Assembly: GCA_964556005.1 (NCBI GenBank) | Contig: CAZKUR010000055.1 | Location: 1 to 25,792 of the forward strand | Source: CAZKUR01 sp964556005 | Lineage (GTDB): Bacteria; Bacteroidota; Ignavibacteria; Ignavibacteriales; Ignavibacteriaceae | DNA: 25,792 nt | Direction: 5' to 3' | Shown: positions 16,978-23,726 of the stretch, in pieces | How positions within the stretch are numbered: position 1 is the first letter of the stretch | How the letters are laid out: every line of letters starts with the position of its first letter | Notes under the pieces: model-generated | Seen by the model: only the letters and a program-made list of their open reading frames with translations | What the model was told of the DNA's origin: nothing | The model's database searches: none | Made by a program: the position numbers and the translations under genes

Positions 16978-19797
16978 ATGAAAAATTCACTTTACTTTAT
17001 GATCACATTTTTACTGTTCTTTTTTCTTGGGATAAATTATCTAAATAATCCTAAAGATAAAATAAGAGAAAAAAAAGAAGATCCATCCGATTGGTTCTTT
17101 ATGCAAAGAGCTTATCCCAGCGGGAAAATTCCTCTTCATAAATATTATGAAGCAATAGAAAAAAAAGATCAAATGATGAGGCTGGATAAAACGGCCGGAA
17201 GCCTTACTTGGGAATTGAGAGGCCCGACAAATGTAGGCGGAAGAATTAGCGACGTTGAGATGAGCCCTACGAACCTGGATACAATGTATGCAGGTGCAGC
17301 AACAGGCGGAGTTTTCAAATCCGTAAACGGTGGAGCAAGTTGGCAGCCGGTTTTCGACCAATCCCCTTCTCTATCGATTGGCGACATTGCGTTGGACCCT
17401 GCTAATCCAAATATAGTTTATGTTGGAACGGGCGAAGTAAATTGCGGCGGGGGTTCGATGACTTACGGAGGCGATGGAATTTACAAGTCAACCGATGCGG
17501 GTGCTACCTGGTCGCAAATAGGTTTGCAGGCAACTCAATATATTTCAAGAATAGTTGTCGATCCTTCAAATAGCCAGCGAATTTTTGTCGGAGCTATGGG
17601 AAGACTTTTCGATACAAACCCGGAAAGAGGTTTATATCTTTCAACCGACGGCGGATTAACCTGGAATAAAAAACTTTTCATTTCCGATTCAACAGGATGC
17701 ATTGATGTTGCTATTAATCCGCAGCAGCCTAGTATTGTTTATGCTGCAATGTGGGAACGAACACGGAGACCTGACAGGGAATTGTATGGCGGATCGACAA
17801 GCGGATTGTACCGGTCGACGGATGGAGGTGAAACATGGACCCAACTAACAAACGGAATTCCTCATAACTCAAATACAGTAGGCAGAATCGGAATTGCAAT
17901 TTCAAAATCTTCTCCAAATATTATTTATGCTGTATATGCTGATGATGTTGGTTACTTTGCAGGTCTGTTTAAAAGTACGAACGGCGGAGATTCATGGACA
18001 AGAACAAACGACGGTGCATTAGGCTACAATTATGTCTCATACGGATGGTGGTTCGGAAATATAAGAGTTGATCCTTCAAATCCAAATATTGTTTACCAGT
18101 TAGGATTGGATGTTTATAAAACTACTAATGGCGGAAATTCATGGTTTGATGTTTCAGGCATTATGCACGTAGATCATCATGGCATGTATATTCATCCTCA
18201 AAATCCGAATTTTTTAATTGAAGGGAATGACGGCGGAATTTATAAATCTACAAACGGCGGTTCAAGCTGGACATACATTACACAGATTCCAATTACACAA
18301 TTTTACGATATAGATGTCGATTATCAATATCCGCAAAGGCTTTACGGCGGCGCACAGGATAACGGTACTTCAAGAACTTTAACCGGAAATCTAAATGATT
18401 GGGAGTTTATAAACGGCGGAGACGGATTTTATGTCCTGGTTGATCCCGTAAACAATAATTATATTTATTCCGAATATCAGTACGGAAGCTTAAGCAGATC
18501 GACAGATGGCGGAAATACATTCATTTATGCAATGAACGGAATATCCGGATCAGACAGGTTCAATTGGAATAGTCCTGTTGCATTGGATCCTTCGAATCCG
18601 GCAACATTGTATTTTGGTTCTCAACGAATTTATAAGAGCACCAACCATGCAGCAAGCTGGACGGCAATCAGCCCGGATCTTTCAAACGGTACTCCTACAG
18701 GTAATTTAGTTTATGGAACCGTAACAACTATAGCGGCAGCGCCATCCGATCCGAATGTAATTTATGCAGGAACCGACGATGCAAATGTTTGGGTTACCCT
18801 CGACGGCGGATCAAACTGGACAAAGATCTCCGATGAGCTACCAAATTTCTGGGTAACAAGAGTTGCGGTCGATCCCTATGATGCTATGACGGCTTATGTA
18901 ACTATTTCCGGCTACAGAAATGATGAATATCTGCCGCATGTGTTTCGAACTTTCGATGCCGGGAATTCATGGACGGATATTTCTTCCAATCTGCCGGATG
19001 CTCCGGTTAATGATTTTATAGTTGACCCTTTTGCAACGGGAGTATTTTTTGCAGCTACCGATGTAGGGGTTTTTTACACTACTGATTTCGGAATGGGCTG
19101 GTACTACCTGGGAAATCCACTTCCTAATGTTCCCATTACTGATTTGGTTTTTCATTCACCGACCAAAACACTGATAGCCGGATCTTTCGGACGTTCCATG
19201 TATTCAATTGATGTTTCCAGTATTATTCCGGTTGAGCTTACTTCATTCTCCGGAAGAGTAGAAAACGGTTCTGTAATTTTAAATTGGTCTACTGCTACGG
19301 AAACCAATAATCGCGGATTTGAGGTTGAACGAAGTCAGAAATCAGAAGACGGAAATCAGAATTGGGAAAATGTTGGTTTTGTTAATGGTAATGGAACAAC
19401 TACGAAACAACATAATTATTCTTTTAAGGATAACAAAAATCTATCCGGAAATTATAACTACAGGTTAAAGCAAATTGATTTTGACGGTTCGTTTGAATAT
19501 TCAAATATAGTAGAAGTGAATATAACTTCGCCTGTAAAATTTTCACTCGAACAGAATTATCCCAATCCTTTTAATCCGGGCACGGTTATTAGCTGGAAGT
19601 CTCCGGTCAGCAGTCGACAGACTTTGAAAGTATATGATGTTTTGGGAAGAGAAGTTGCAACATTAGTAAATGAATACAAACCGGCAGGCACTTACCAAGT
19701 TGAATTCAATGCATCAAAGCTTCCAAGCGGAATATATTTCTATAGGTTAAACGCTGGTTCATTTACTCAAACTAAAAAAATGATTTTAATAAAATAA
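16978..19797 (+). CDS. Secreted sortilin/BNR-repeat beta-propeller protein with T9SS sorting domain (paralogue)
   Basis: 939 residues. Hydrophobic N-terminus about 5-22 serves as signal peptide or anchor. A lysine-rich propeptide-like segment contains WFFMQRAYPSGKIP (about 39-52), matching the 930-residue neighbour. Propeller blades with S(T/V)(D/N)GG..W motifs run from about 80 to 745, including HVDHHGMYIHP, GNDGGIYKST and TQFYDI...GGAQDNGT (about 397-464), the same signatures as the paralogue. The pre-sorting module starts at 751 (PVELTSF) and the sorting domain at about 855 (LEQNYPNPFNPGTVISW, ends MILIK). Exposure at the cell surface is expected. Glycan binding or cleavage is possible but no catalytic residues can be named. 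The ATG has only a weak GGAT upstream. Confidence 0.87.
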   Translation: MKNSLYFMITFLLFFFLGINYLNNPKDKIREKKEDPSDWFFMQRAYPSGKIPLHKYYEAIEKKDQMMRLDKTAGSLTWELRGPTNVGGRISDVEMSPTNLDTMYAGAATGGVFKSVNGGASWQPVFDQSPSLSIGDIALDPANPNIVYVGTGEVNCGGGSMTYGGDGIYKSTDAGATWSQIGLQATQYISRIVVDPSNSQRIFVGAMGRLFDTNPERGLYLSTDGGLTWNKKLFISDSTGCIDVAINPQQPSIVYAAMWERTRRPDRELYGGSTSGLYRSTDGGETWTQLTNGIPHNSNTVGRIGIAISKSSPNIIYAVYADDVGYFAGLFKSTNGGDSWTRTNDGALGYNYVSYGWWFGNIRVDPSNPNIVYQLGLDVYKTTNGGNSWFDVSGIMHVDHHGMYIHPQNPNFLIEGNDGGIYKSTNGGSSWTYITQIPITQFYDIDVDYQYPQRLYGGAQDNGTSRTLTGNLNDWEFINGGDGFYVLVDPVNNNYIYSEYQYGSLSRSTDGGNTFIYAMNGISGSDRFNWNSPVALDPSNPATLYFGSQRIYKSTNHAASWTAISPDLSNGTPTGNLVYGTVTTIAAAPSDPNVIYAGTDDANVWVTLDGGSNWTKISDELPNFWVTRVAVDPYDAMTAYVTISGYRNDEYLPHVFRTFDAGNSWTDISSNLPDAPVNDFIVDPFATGVFFAATDVGVFYTTDFGMGWYYLGNPLPNVPITDLVFHSPTKTLIAGSFGRSMYSIDVSSIIPVELTSFSGRVENGSVILNWSTATETNNRGFEVERSQKSEDGNQNWENVGFVNGNGTTTKQHNYSFKDNKNLSGNYNYRLKQIDFDGSFEYSNIVEVNITSPVKFSLEQNYPNPFNPGTVISWKSPVSSRQTLKVYDVLGREVATLVNEYKPAGTYQVEFNASKLPSGIYFYRLNAGSFTQTKKMILIK

Positions 19798-19870
19798 CGA
19801 CATCAAAGCACCAGAGATTGACTAAATAATAAGTGTACGGAATTTATTTATCAATATATAAATTTTATAG

Positions 19871-19899
19871 GCCTGTTTACTATTCTTCAACTAACAGGC
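19871..19899 (+). terminator. Hairpin terminator after the 939-residue gene
   Basis: GCCTGTT (19871-19877) pairs with AACAGGC (19893-19899) across a 15-base loop, followed by TTATTTAATTT. It lies about 75 bp after the stop codon. The T-tract is broken, so termination may be partial. Confidence 0.5.
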
Positions 19900-20065
19900 T
19901 TATTTAATTTACTTAATAGGTTATACCGATAACATTGATACAGAAATAGAAAATAGATCTCTATGAATACTAATAATTAATAGAACTATTTTTAAGCAGA
20001 ACAACAATATTATTTGTAAATTAGGGTAAAACAAAAATTTAGAAATCTAAATTTGGAGAAGTTAT

Positions 20066-22081
20066 ATGAATAGTACATTTACAAATGACAATCTTAATAA
20101 TTCTATCAGGTTGGTTTTATTTTTGATTATAGTTTTTCTCATCTCGCCAAGCCTGATTTTTTCTCAAACAGTCAAACAAAAAAAACACAAACCGCCGCTT
20201 CCTACTGAACATCATGAAATTAAGGATGATAATTATATTCCGGTTTCAAGGGTAAATCAGGGTAGATCGCCGGCCTATCATTATTCAATGGATAATGTTT
20301 TTACTATTCAGGTAAATGTTGATGCGAACGGGCAGAACATAGTTGGAGATGCTGCAAACGAACCTTCAATAGCCGTAGATCCAATTGATCATAATAAAAT
20401 TGTGATTGGATGGCGGCAATTCAATACAATCAGTAGTAATTTCCGTCAGGCCGGATACGGATTTACAACAAACCGGGGACAAACCTGGACATTTCCGGGT
20501 GAGATCGAACCCGGTATTTTCCGCTCGGATCCCGTACTTGATGCAGATGCCGAAGGAAATTTTTATTATAACAGTTTAACTGATGATCCGACATTTATGT
20601 GTAAAGTATTTAAATCAAGTGATGGAGGATCCTCCTGGAATACCGGAGCTTTTGCTCAGGGAGGAGACAAGCAATGGATGACAATAGACCAAACTAACAG
20701 TCCCGGGAACGGACATATCTATGCCTTCTGGACAAGTTACTACAGTGTTTGCTATCCCGGTTTTTTTACACGTTCAACTGATGCCGGCAGCAGTTTTGAA
20801 GATTGTACCACAGTACCTGATGATCCTTCCTGGGGTACACTTGCCGTCGGACCCGGAGGTATTCTGTATCTCGGCGGAACAAGTGGATACGATTTTTTGG
20901 TTGCAAAATCTACAAATGCACAAGACTCCAGTCAAACAGTTACATGGAATATGTCAACAAATGTAAGCCTGGATGGTTCCATTACATATGGAATTGCACC
21001 TAATCCTGATGGCCTGGGAGGACAAACATGGATCGCGGTGGACACTTCCAACGGTCCTTATAACGGCTATGTTTACCTGTTATGCTCTGTTGAACGATAC
21101 TCAAATTCTGATCCACTGGATGTCATGTTTGCACGCAGCACTGATGGAGGTGTTAACTGGAGTTCACCGGTTAGAGTTAATGATGATCCCGGTACTTCTG
21201 CATACCAATGGTTCGGCACCATGTCGGTTGCTCCAAACGGACGAATCGATGTTATTTGGCTTGATACGCGTGATCATCCCGGGACTAATTTATCAGCACT
21301 GTATTACTCAAATTCTAAGGACGGAGGTGTTACCTGGTCACAGAATGAAAGGCTTTCGGATTATTTTGATCCTCACGTTGGCTGGCCGCAGCAGAATAAG
21401 ATGGGAGATTACTTCACTATGATTTCAGATAGTACCGGTGCAAATCTTGCATGGGCTGCTACGTTTAACGGTGAAGAGGATGTTTACTACAGTTATATCA
21501 CCGATACGACAGGTATTACCCCTGTAGAATTTCTTTCATTCACCTCTTCTGTTGCTGAAAATGCTGTTACTCTTTATTGGTCAACTGCAACGGAATTAAA
21601 TAACCAGGGTTTTGAAATTGAGAGAAGCAAAGATAAAACAAATTGGAGAAGGATTGGTTTTAGAGAAGGAAAAGGAACAACATCGGAACTACAGCAGTAC
21701 TCTTATTCAGATATATTGCCGGATATAACATCACCCAAACTTTATTACAGATTAAAACAAGTAGATTTTAACGGCAGTTTTAAATACTCAAATATCATAG
21801 AGGTTAAAATCACTCCATCGGTATTTTCGCTTGCTCAAAACTATCCTAACCCGTTTAATCCAAGTACGACTATAAATTACCAGTTACCGGTGAATAGTTT
21901 TGTATCATTAAAAGTTTATGATGTTTTGGGAAGAGAAGCTGCAACTTTGGTTAATGAATACAAACCGGCAGGAAAATATGAAGTTGAATTCAATGCTTCT
22001 TCACTTCCAAGCGGAGTGTATATTTACAAACTTACAGCAGGTAATTTTACTGCAGTAAAGAAGCTGATGCTGCTGAAATAA
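20066..22081 (+). CDS. Secreted sialidase-fold (BNR/Asp-box) protein with T9SS sorting domain
   Basis: 671 residues. The signal peptide is long (about 1-34, ending IFSQ) with a polar stretch before the hydrophobic core. The passenger (about 90-480) is a sialidase-type propeller with Asp-boxes or variants at TNRGQTW, SSDGGSSW, STDAGSSF, STDGGVNW and SKDGGVTW, and blade starts such as EPSIAVDP and WLDTRDHPG. The arginine triad and Tyr/Glu pair of true sialidases cannot be assigned, so enzyme activity is open. The pre-sorting module starts at about 486 (PVEFLSF) and the sorting domain at about 587 (LAQNYPNPFNPSTTINY, ends LMLLK). GGAG (20055-20058) is 7 bases before the ATG. The sorting-domain DNA is unusually close to that of the 939-residue gene. 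Confidence 0.86.
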   Translation: MNSTFTNDNLNNSIRLVLFLIIVFLISPSLIFSQTVKQKKHKPPLPTEHHEIKDDNYIPVSRVNQGRSPAYHYSMDNVFTIQVNVDANGQNIVGDAANEPSIAVDPIDHNKIVIGWRQFNTISSNFRQAGYGFTTNRGQTWTFPGEIEPGIFRSDPVLDADAEGNFYYNSLTDDPTFMCKVFKSSDGGSSWNTGAFAQGGDKQWMTIDQTNSPGNGHIYAFWTSYYSVCYPGFFTRSTDAGSSFEDCTTVPDDPSWGTLAVGPGGILYLGGTSGYDFLVAKSTNAQDSSQTVTWNMSTNVSLDGSITYGIAPNPDGLGGQTWIAVDTSNGPYNGYVYLLCSVERYSNSDPLDVMFARSTDGGVNWSSPVRVNDDPGTSAYQWFGTMSVAPNGRIDVIWLDTRDHPGTNLSALYYSNSKDGGVTWSQNERLSDYFDPHVGWPQQNKMGDYFTMISDSTGANLAWAATFNGEEDVYYSYITDTTGITPVEFLSFTSSVAENAVTLYWSTATELNNQGFEIERSKDKTNWRRIGFREGKGTTSELQQYSYSDILPDITSPKLYYRLKQVDFNGSFKYSNIIEVKITPSVFSLAQNYPNPFNPSTTINYQLPVNSFVSLKVYDVLGREAATLVNEYKPAGKYEVEFNASSLPSGVYIYKLTAGNFTAVKKLMLLK

Positions 22082-22106
22082 TATTTTAGATTTTTTCCAT
22101 TCAATC

Positions 22107-22186
22107 ATTTTGAGCGAAGCGAAATCTCACCTTAGCAGACAACCATTCAGTCTTTCATAAAGGCTGAATGGTTGTTTGGAGATTTC
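22107..22186. repeat. Large two-stem hairpin with GAGCGAAGCGAAATCTC head; likely also terminator
   Basis: An inner stem of 19 pairs (22137-22155 with 22159-22177, two G-U pairs) closes on a CAT triloop. After an asymmetric bulge, an outer perfect 8-bp stem pairs GAAATCTC (22121-22128) with GAGATTTC (22179-22186). The bases before it, CATTTTGAGCGAAGCG, resemble an intergenic palindromic repeat that I recall from many genomes in this group (TCATTCTGAGCGAAGCGA-type). The inner stem could terminate the upstream gene. Confidence 0.65.
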
Positions 22187-22279
22187 ATTTTAAAATAATT
22201 TTACATCTCTCCTTCTTGCCTTTACAAAAATTATATCCTATTTTTTAATACCTGAATTAAATGGGATTGAATAAGAATA

Positions 22280-22495
22280 ATGATAAAATTTATTTCTGTT
22301 CCGTTAAAGAAGTCAATCGATAAATCTTACTTAAAAGTAAGTTCCTTCCATAAAGATTTTGATAAATTTAAATTGAAATTATCTGAAATAAAAACAAAAG
22401 CTTATACAAGCAAATTGGAATTTGAAATAGATCAAATGGTATATAAGCTTTACGGGTTAACGGAGGAAGAAATAAAAATTGTAGAAGGAAAATAA
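22280..22495 (+). CDS. Short ORF carrying a type IIG methyltransferase-like C-terminal tail
   Basis: 71 residues. The first 40 (MIKFISVPLKKSIDK...) are basic and match nothing I recognise. The last 30 (SKLEFEIDQMVYKLYGLTEE and on to EIKIVEGK) match the conserved end of type IIG restriction-methyltransferases with TaqI-type specificity domains, which commonly close with LExEIDxLVYxLYGLTEEEIxIVEG. The rest of such an enzyme (about 1000 residues) is absent. No good ribosome site precedes the ATG. The stop codon directly abuts the next ATG (TAAATG), and AAGGA in its last codons is well placed as that gene's ribosome-binding site. It may therefore be a remnant kept as a translated leader. A near-identical tail recurs behind the next gene. 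Confidence 0.5.
   Translation: MIKFISVPLKKSIDKSYLKVSSFHKDFDKFKLKLSEIKTKAYTSKLEFEIDQMVYKLYGLTEEEIKIVEGK
22406..22495 (+). repeat. 90-bp direct repeat, copy A (methyltransferase-tail sequence)
   Basis: Aligned by eye to 23581-23670 without gaps; five mismatches in 90 (about 94% identity), with an uninterrupted identical core of more than 60 bases. The repeat begins at ACAAGCAAATTGG and ends exactly at the TAA of the short ORF. The two copies flank the seven-repeat HTH gene. Confidence 0.92.
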
Positions 22496-23542
22496 ATGCC
22501 CGCAAAAGAAAAATCACGGCATTGGTTCTGGACTCCGCAGGAAATAGTTTTTCTCAAGAAACATTACTATAAAGAAGGTGTAGGTTATGTAGCAAAAAAT
22601 ATCGGAAGAACCGAGCGTTCGGTTCAAGATAGGCTATCTAAATTAAACTTATACGGTTTTAATAGAGGCCACTGGACATCTTATGAAGATGATTATTTAA
22701 TACGATTCTGGTATAAAAAACGCCCCGGGCAAATCGGTAAAAAACTTCGACGTTCCTGGCAGTCGGTAACCGGACGTGCTTACAGACTCGGATTACGCGA
22801 TCATGAAATTCGTCAGTGGACAAAAAAGGAAGATAGTTTTTTAGAGAAAAATTTTTACGTAATGCCATACAAAGATATTGCATTAAAACTCGGAAGAAAC
22901 GTGCCCGGTGTAAATGCCAGGATACAGCATCTTCATCTTCATAAAATGATAATGAATAATTGGACCCCAAAGATGAAACGAATATTAAAAAAGAAATATT
23001 ATAAAATAGATACTAAAATAATTGCGGGAGAATTAGGTGTTTCGGTTCAATCTGTTATTGATATGGCTAGTAAAATCGGTATAGCCAAACCGCGCGCAAA
23101 ACGCTATTCGAAAGTAGATCTCGATTATATCAGGAATAATTACCCGTTTACCCCGGCATTAAACATATCAAAAAAATTAGGACGCAGCGAATCCGCTATT
23201 CTTGCTATTTGTGCTAAAAACGGATGGCGAGGGCGGAAAAATATTACTCATATTTTAACAAATGAACAAAGAGAGTTTATACGGAAAAACTATAAAAAGA
23301 TGAAAAAAAAGAATATAGCTGAGTTTTTGGGAATTACCGAAAACCAGGTAATGATTTTTGCCCGGCGTTTCGGGCTGCAAGAAAAAAGAAAAATTTTTAC
23401 AAAAGCAGAGCATAATTTCATTTTAAAAAACCGTAGTAAGTTAAGTTTGAAAGAAATTGCAAGCAAACTCGGCAAAGGTGAATATTCCGTTCGTTACTAT
23501 GCACAAACGCAAGGATGGGAATTTAAAAAAATTCTTAAGTAA
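22496..23542 (+). CDS. Seven-repeat Myb/SANT-like helix-turn-helix protein
   Basis: 348 residues, very basic. The chain divides into seven units, each starting with an aromatic or hydrophobic residue plus T/S and an acidic helix (WTxxEDxxL...Y), then I(A/G)xxLGRs, then a putative recognition helix ending in LGL or GW. The units start at W12, W60, W108, W156, Y204, L254 and F301, so the first five are exactly 48 residues apart and the last two 50 and 47. Each unit resembles a Myb/SANT or GcrA-like three-helix DNA-binding domain. No other domain is present: no catalytic motif, no signal peptide, no membrane segment. It should be a cytoplasmic DNA- (or RNA-) binding protein reading an extended site. 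It starts directly after the preceding stop (TAAATG) with AAGGA 6 bases upstream, so coupled translation is likely. Flanking direct repeats suggest it arrived by recombination. Function unknown. Confidence 0.8.
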   Translation: MPAKEKSRHWFWTPQEIVFLKKHYYKEGVGYVAKNIGRTERSVQDRLSKLNLYGFNRGHWTSYEDDYLIRFWYKKRPGQIGKKLRRSWQSVTGRAYRLGLRDHEIRQWTKKEDSFLEKNFYVMPYKDIALKLGRNVPGVNARIQHLHLHKMIMNNWTPKMKRILKKKYYKIDTKIIAGELGVSVQSVIDMASKIGIAKPRAKRYSKVDLDYIRNNYPFTPALNISKKLGRSESAILAICAKNGWRGRKNITHILTNEQREFIRKNYKKMKKKNIAEFLGITENQVMIFARRFGLQEKRKIFTKAEHNFILKNRSKLSLKEIASKLGKGEYSVRYYAQTQGWEFKKILK

Positions 23543-23545
23543 AAA

Positions 23546-23670
23546 TTGAAGGTGTTGATAACATAAACCCAAAATCAGACACAAACAAATTGGAATCGGA
23601 AATAGATCAAATGGTATATAAGCTTTACGGGTTAACGGAGGAAGAAATAAAAATTGTAGAAGTGAAATAA
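23546..23670 (+). pseudogene. Second methyltransferase C-terminal tail fragment
   Basis: In frame behind the stop of the seven-repeat gene, codons read IEGVDNINPKSDTNK, then LESEIDQMVYKLYGLTEE and on to IKIVEVK and TAA. The NPKSDTxxLExEIDQMVYKLYG order matches the end of type IIG methyltransferases better than the upstream copy does. There is no ATG and no ribosome site; TTG 23593 or GTG would be the only starts. It is best read as a remnant of a lost gene or as part of a duplicated cassette. Confidence 0.6.
23581..23670 (+). repeat. 90-bp direct repeat, copy B (methyltransferase-tail sequence)
   Basis: Partner of 22406-22495. The differences are G/A at position 5, two changes in the codon for F/S, and two changes turning GGA (Gly) into GTG (Val) before the last Lys. 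The last pair removes the AAGGA ribosome-site match present in copy A. Confidence 0.92.
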
Positions 23671-23726
23671 CATTGGGCTTTCTGTAATGCAGGAAGTAAT
23701 TTAAATTATAAAAATTAGGTGGAAAA

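Noticed and set aside
20973..21422. 149-codon plus-strand open frame inside the sialidase-fold gene
   Set aside because: It overlaps a strongly supported gene in another frame, has odd composition, and has no family signature or ribosome site.
20066..22081. Calling the 671-residue protein a true sialidase
   Set aside because: Asp-boxes show the fold, but the arginine triad and nucleophile pair could not be located.
22496..23542. Transposase, recombinase or homing nuclease function for the seven-repeat protein
   Set aside because: No catalytic DDE, tyrosine/serine recombinase, HNH or LAGLIDADG motif is visible; every part of the chain is accounted for by HTH repeats.
22280..23670. A complete restriction-modification locus
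   Set aside because: Only C-terminal tail sequences are present; no methyltransferase, nuclease or specificity motifs occur in any frame of the window.
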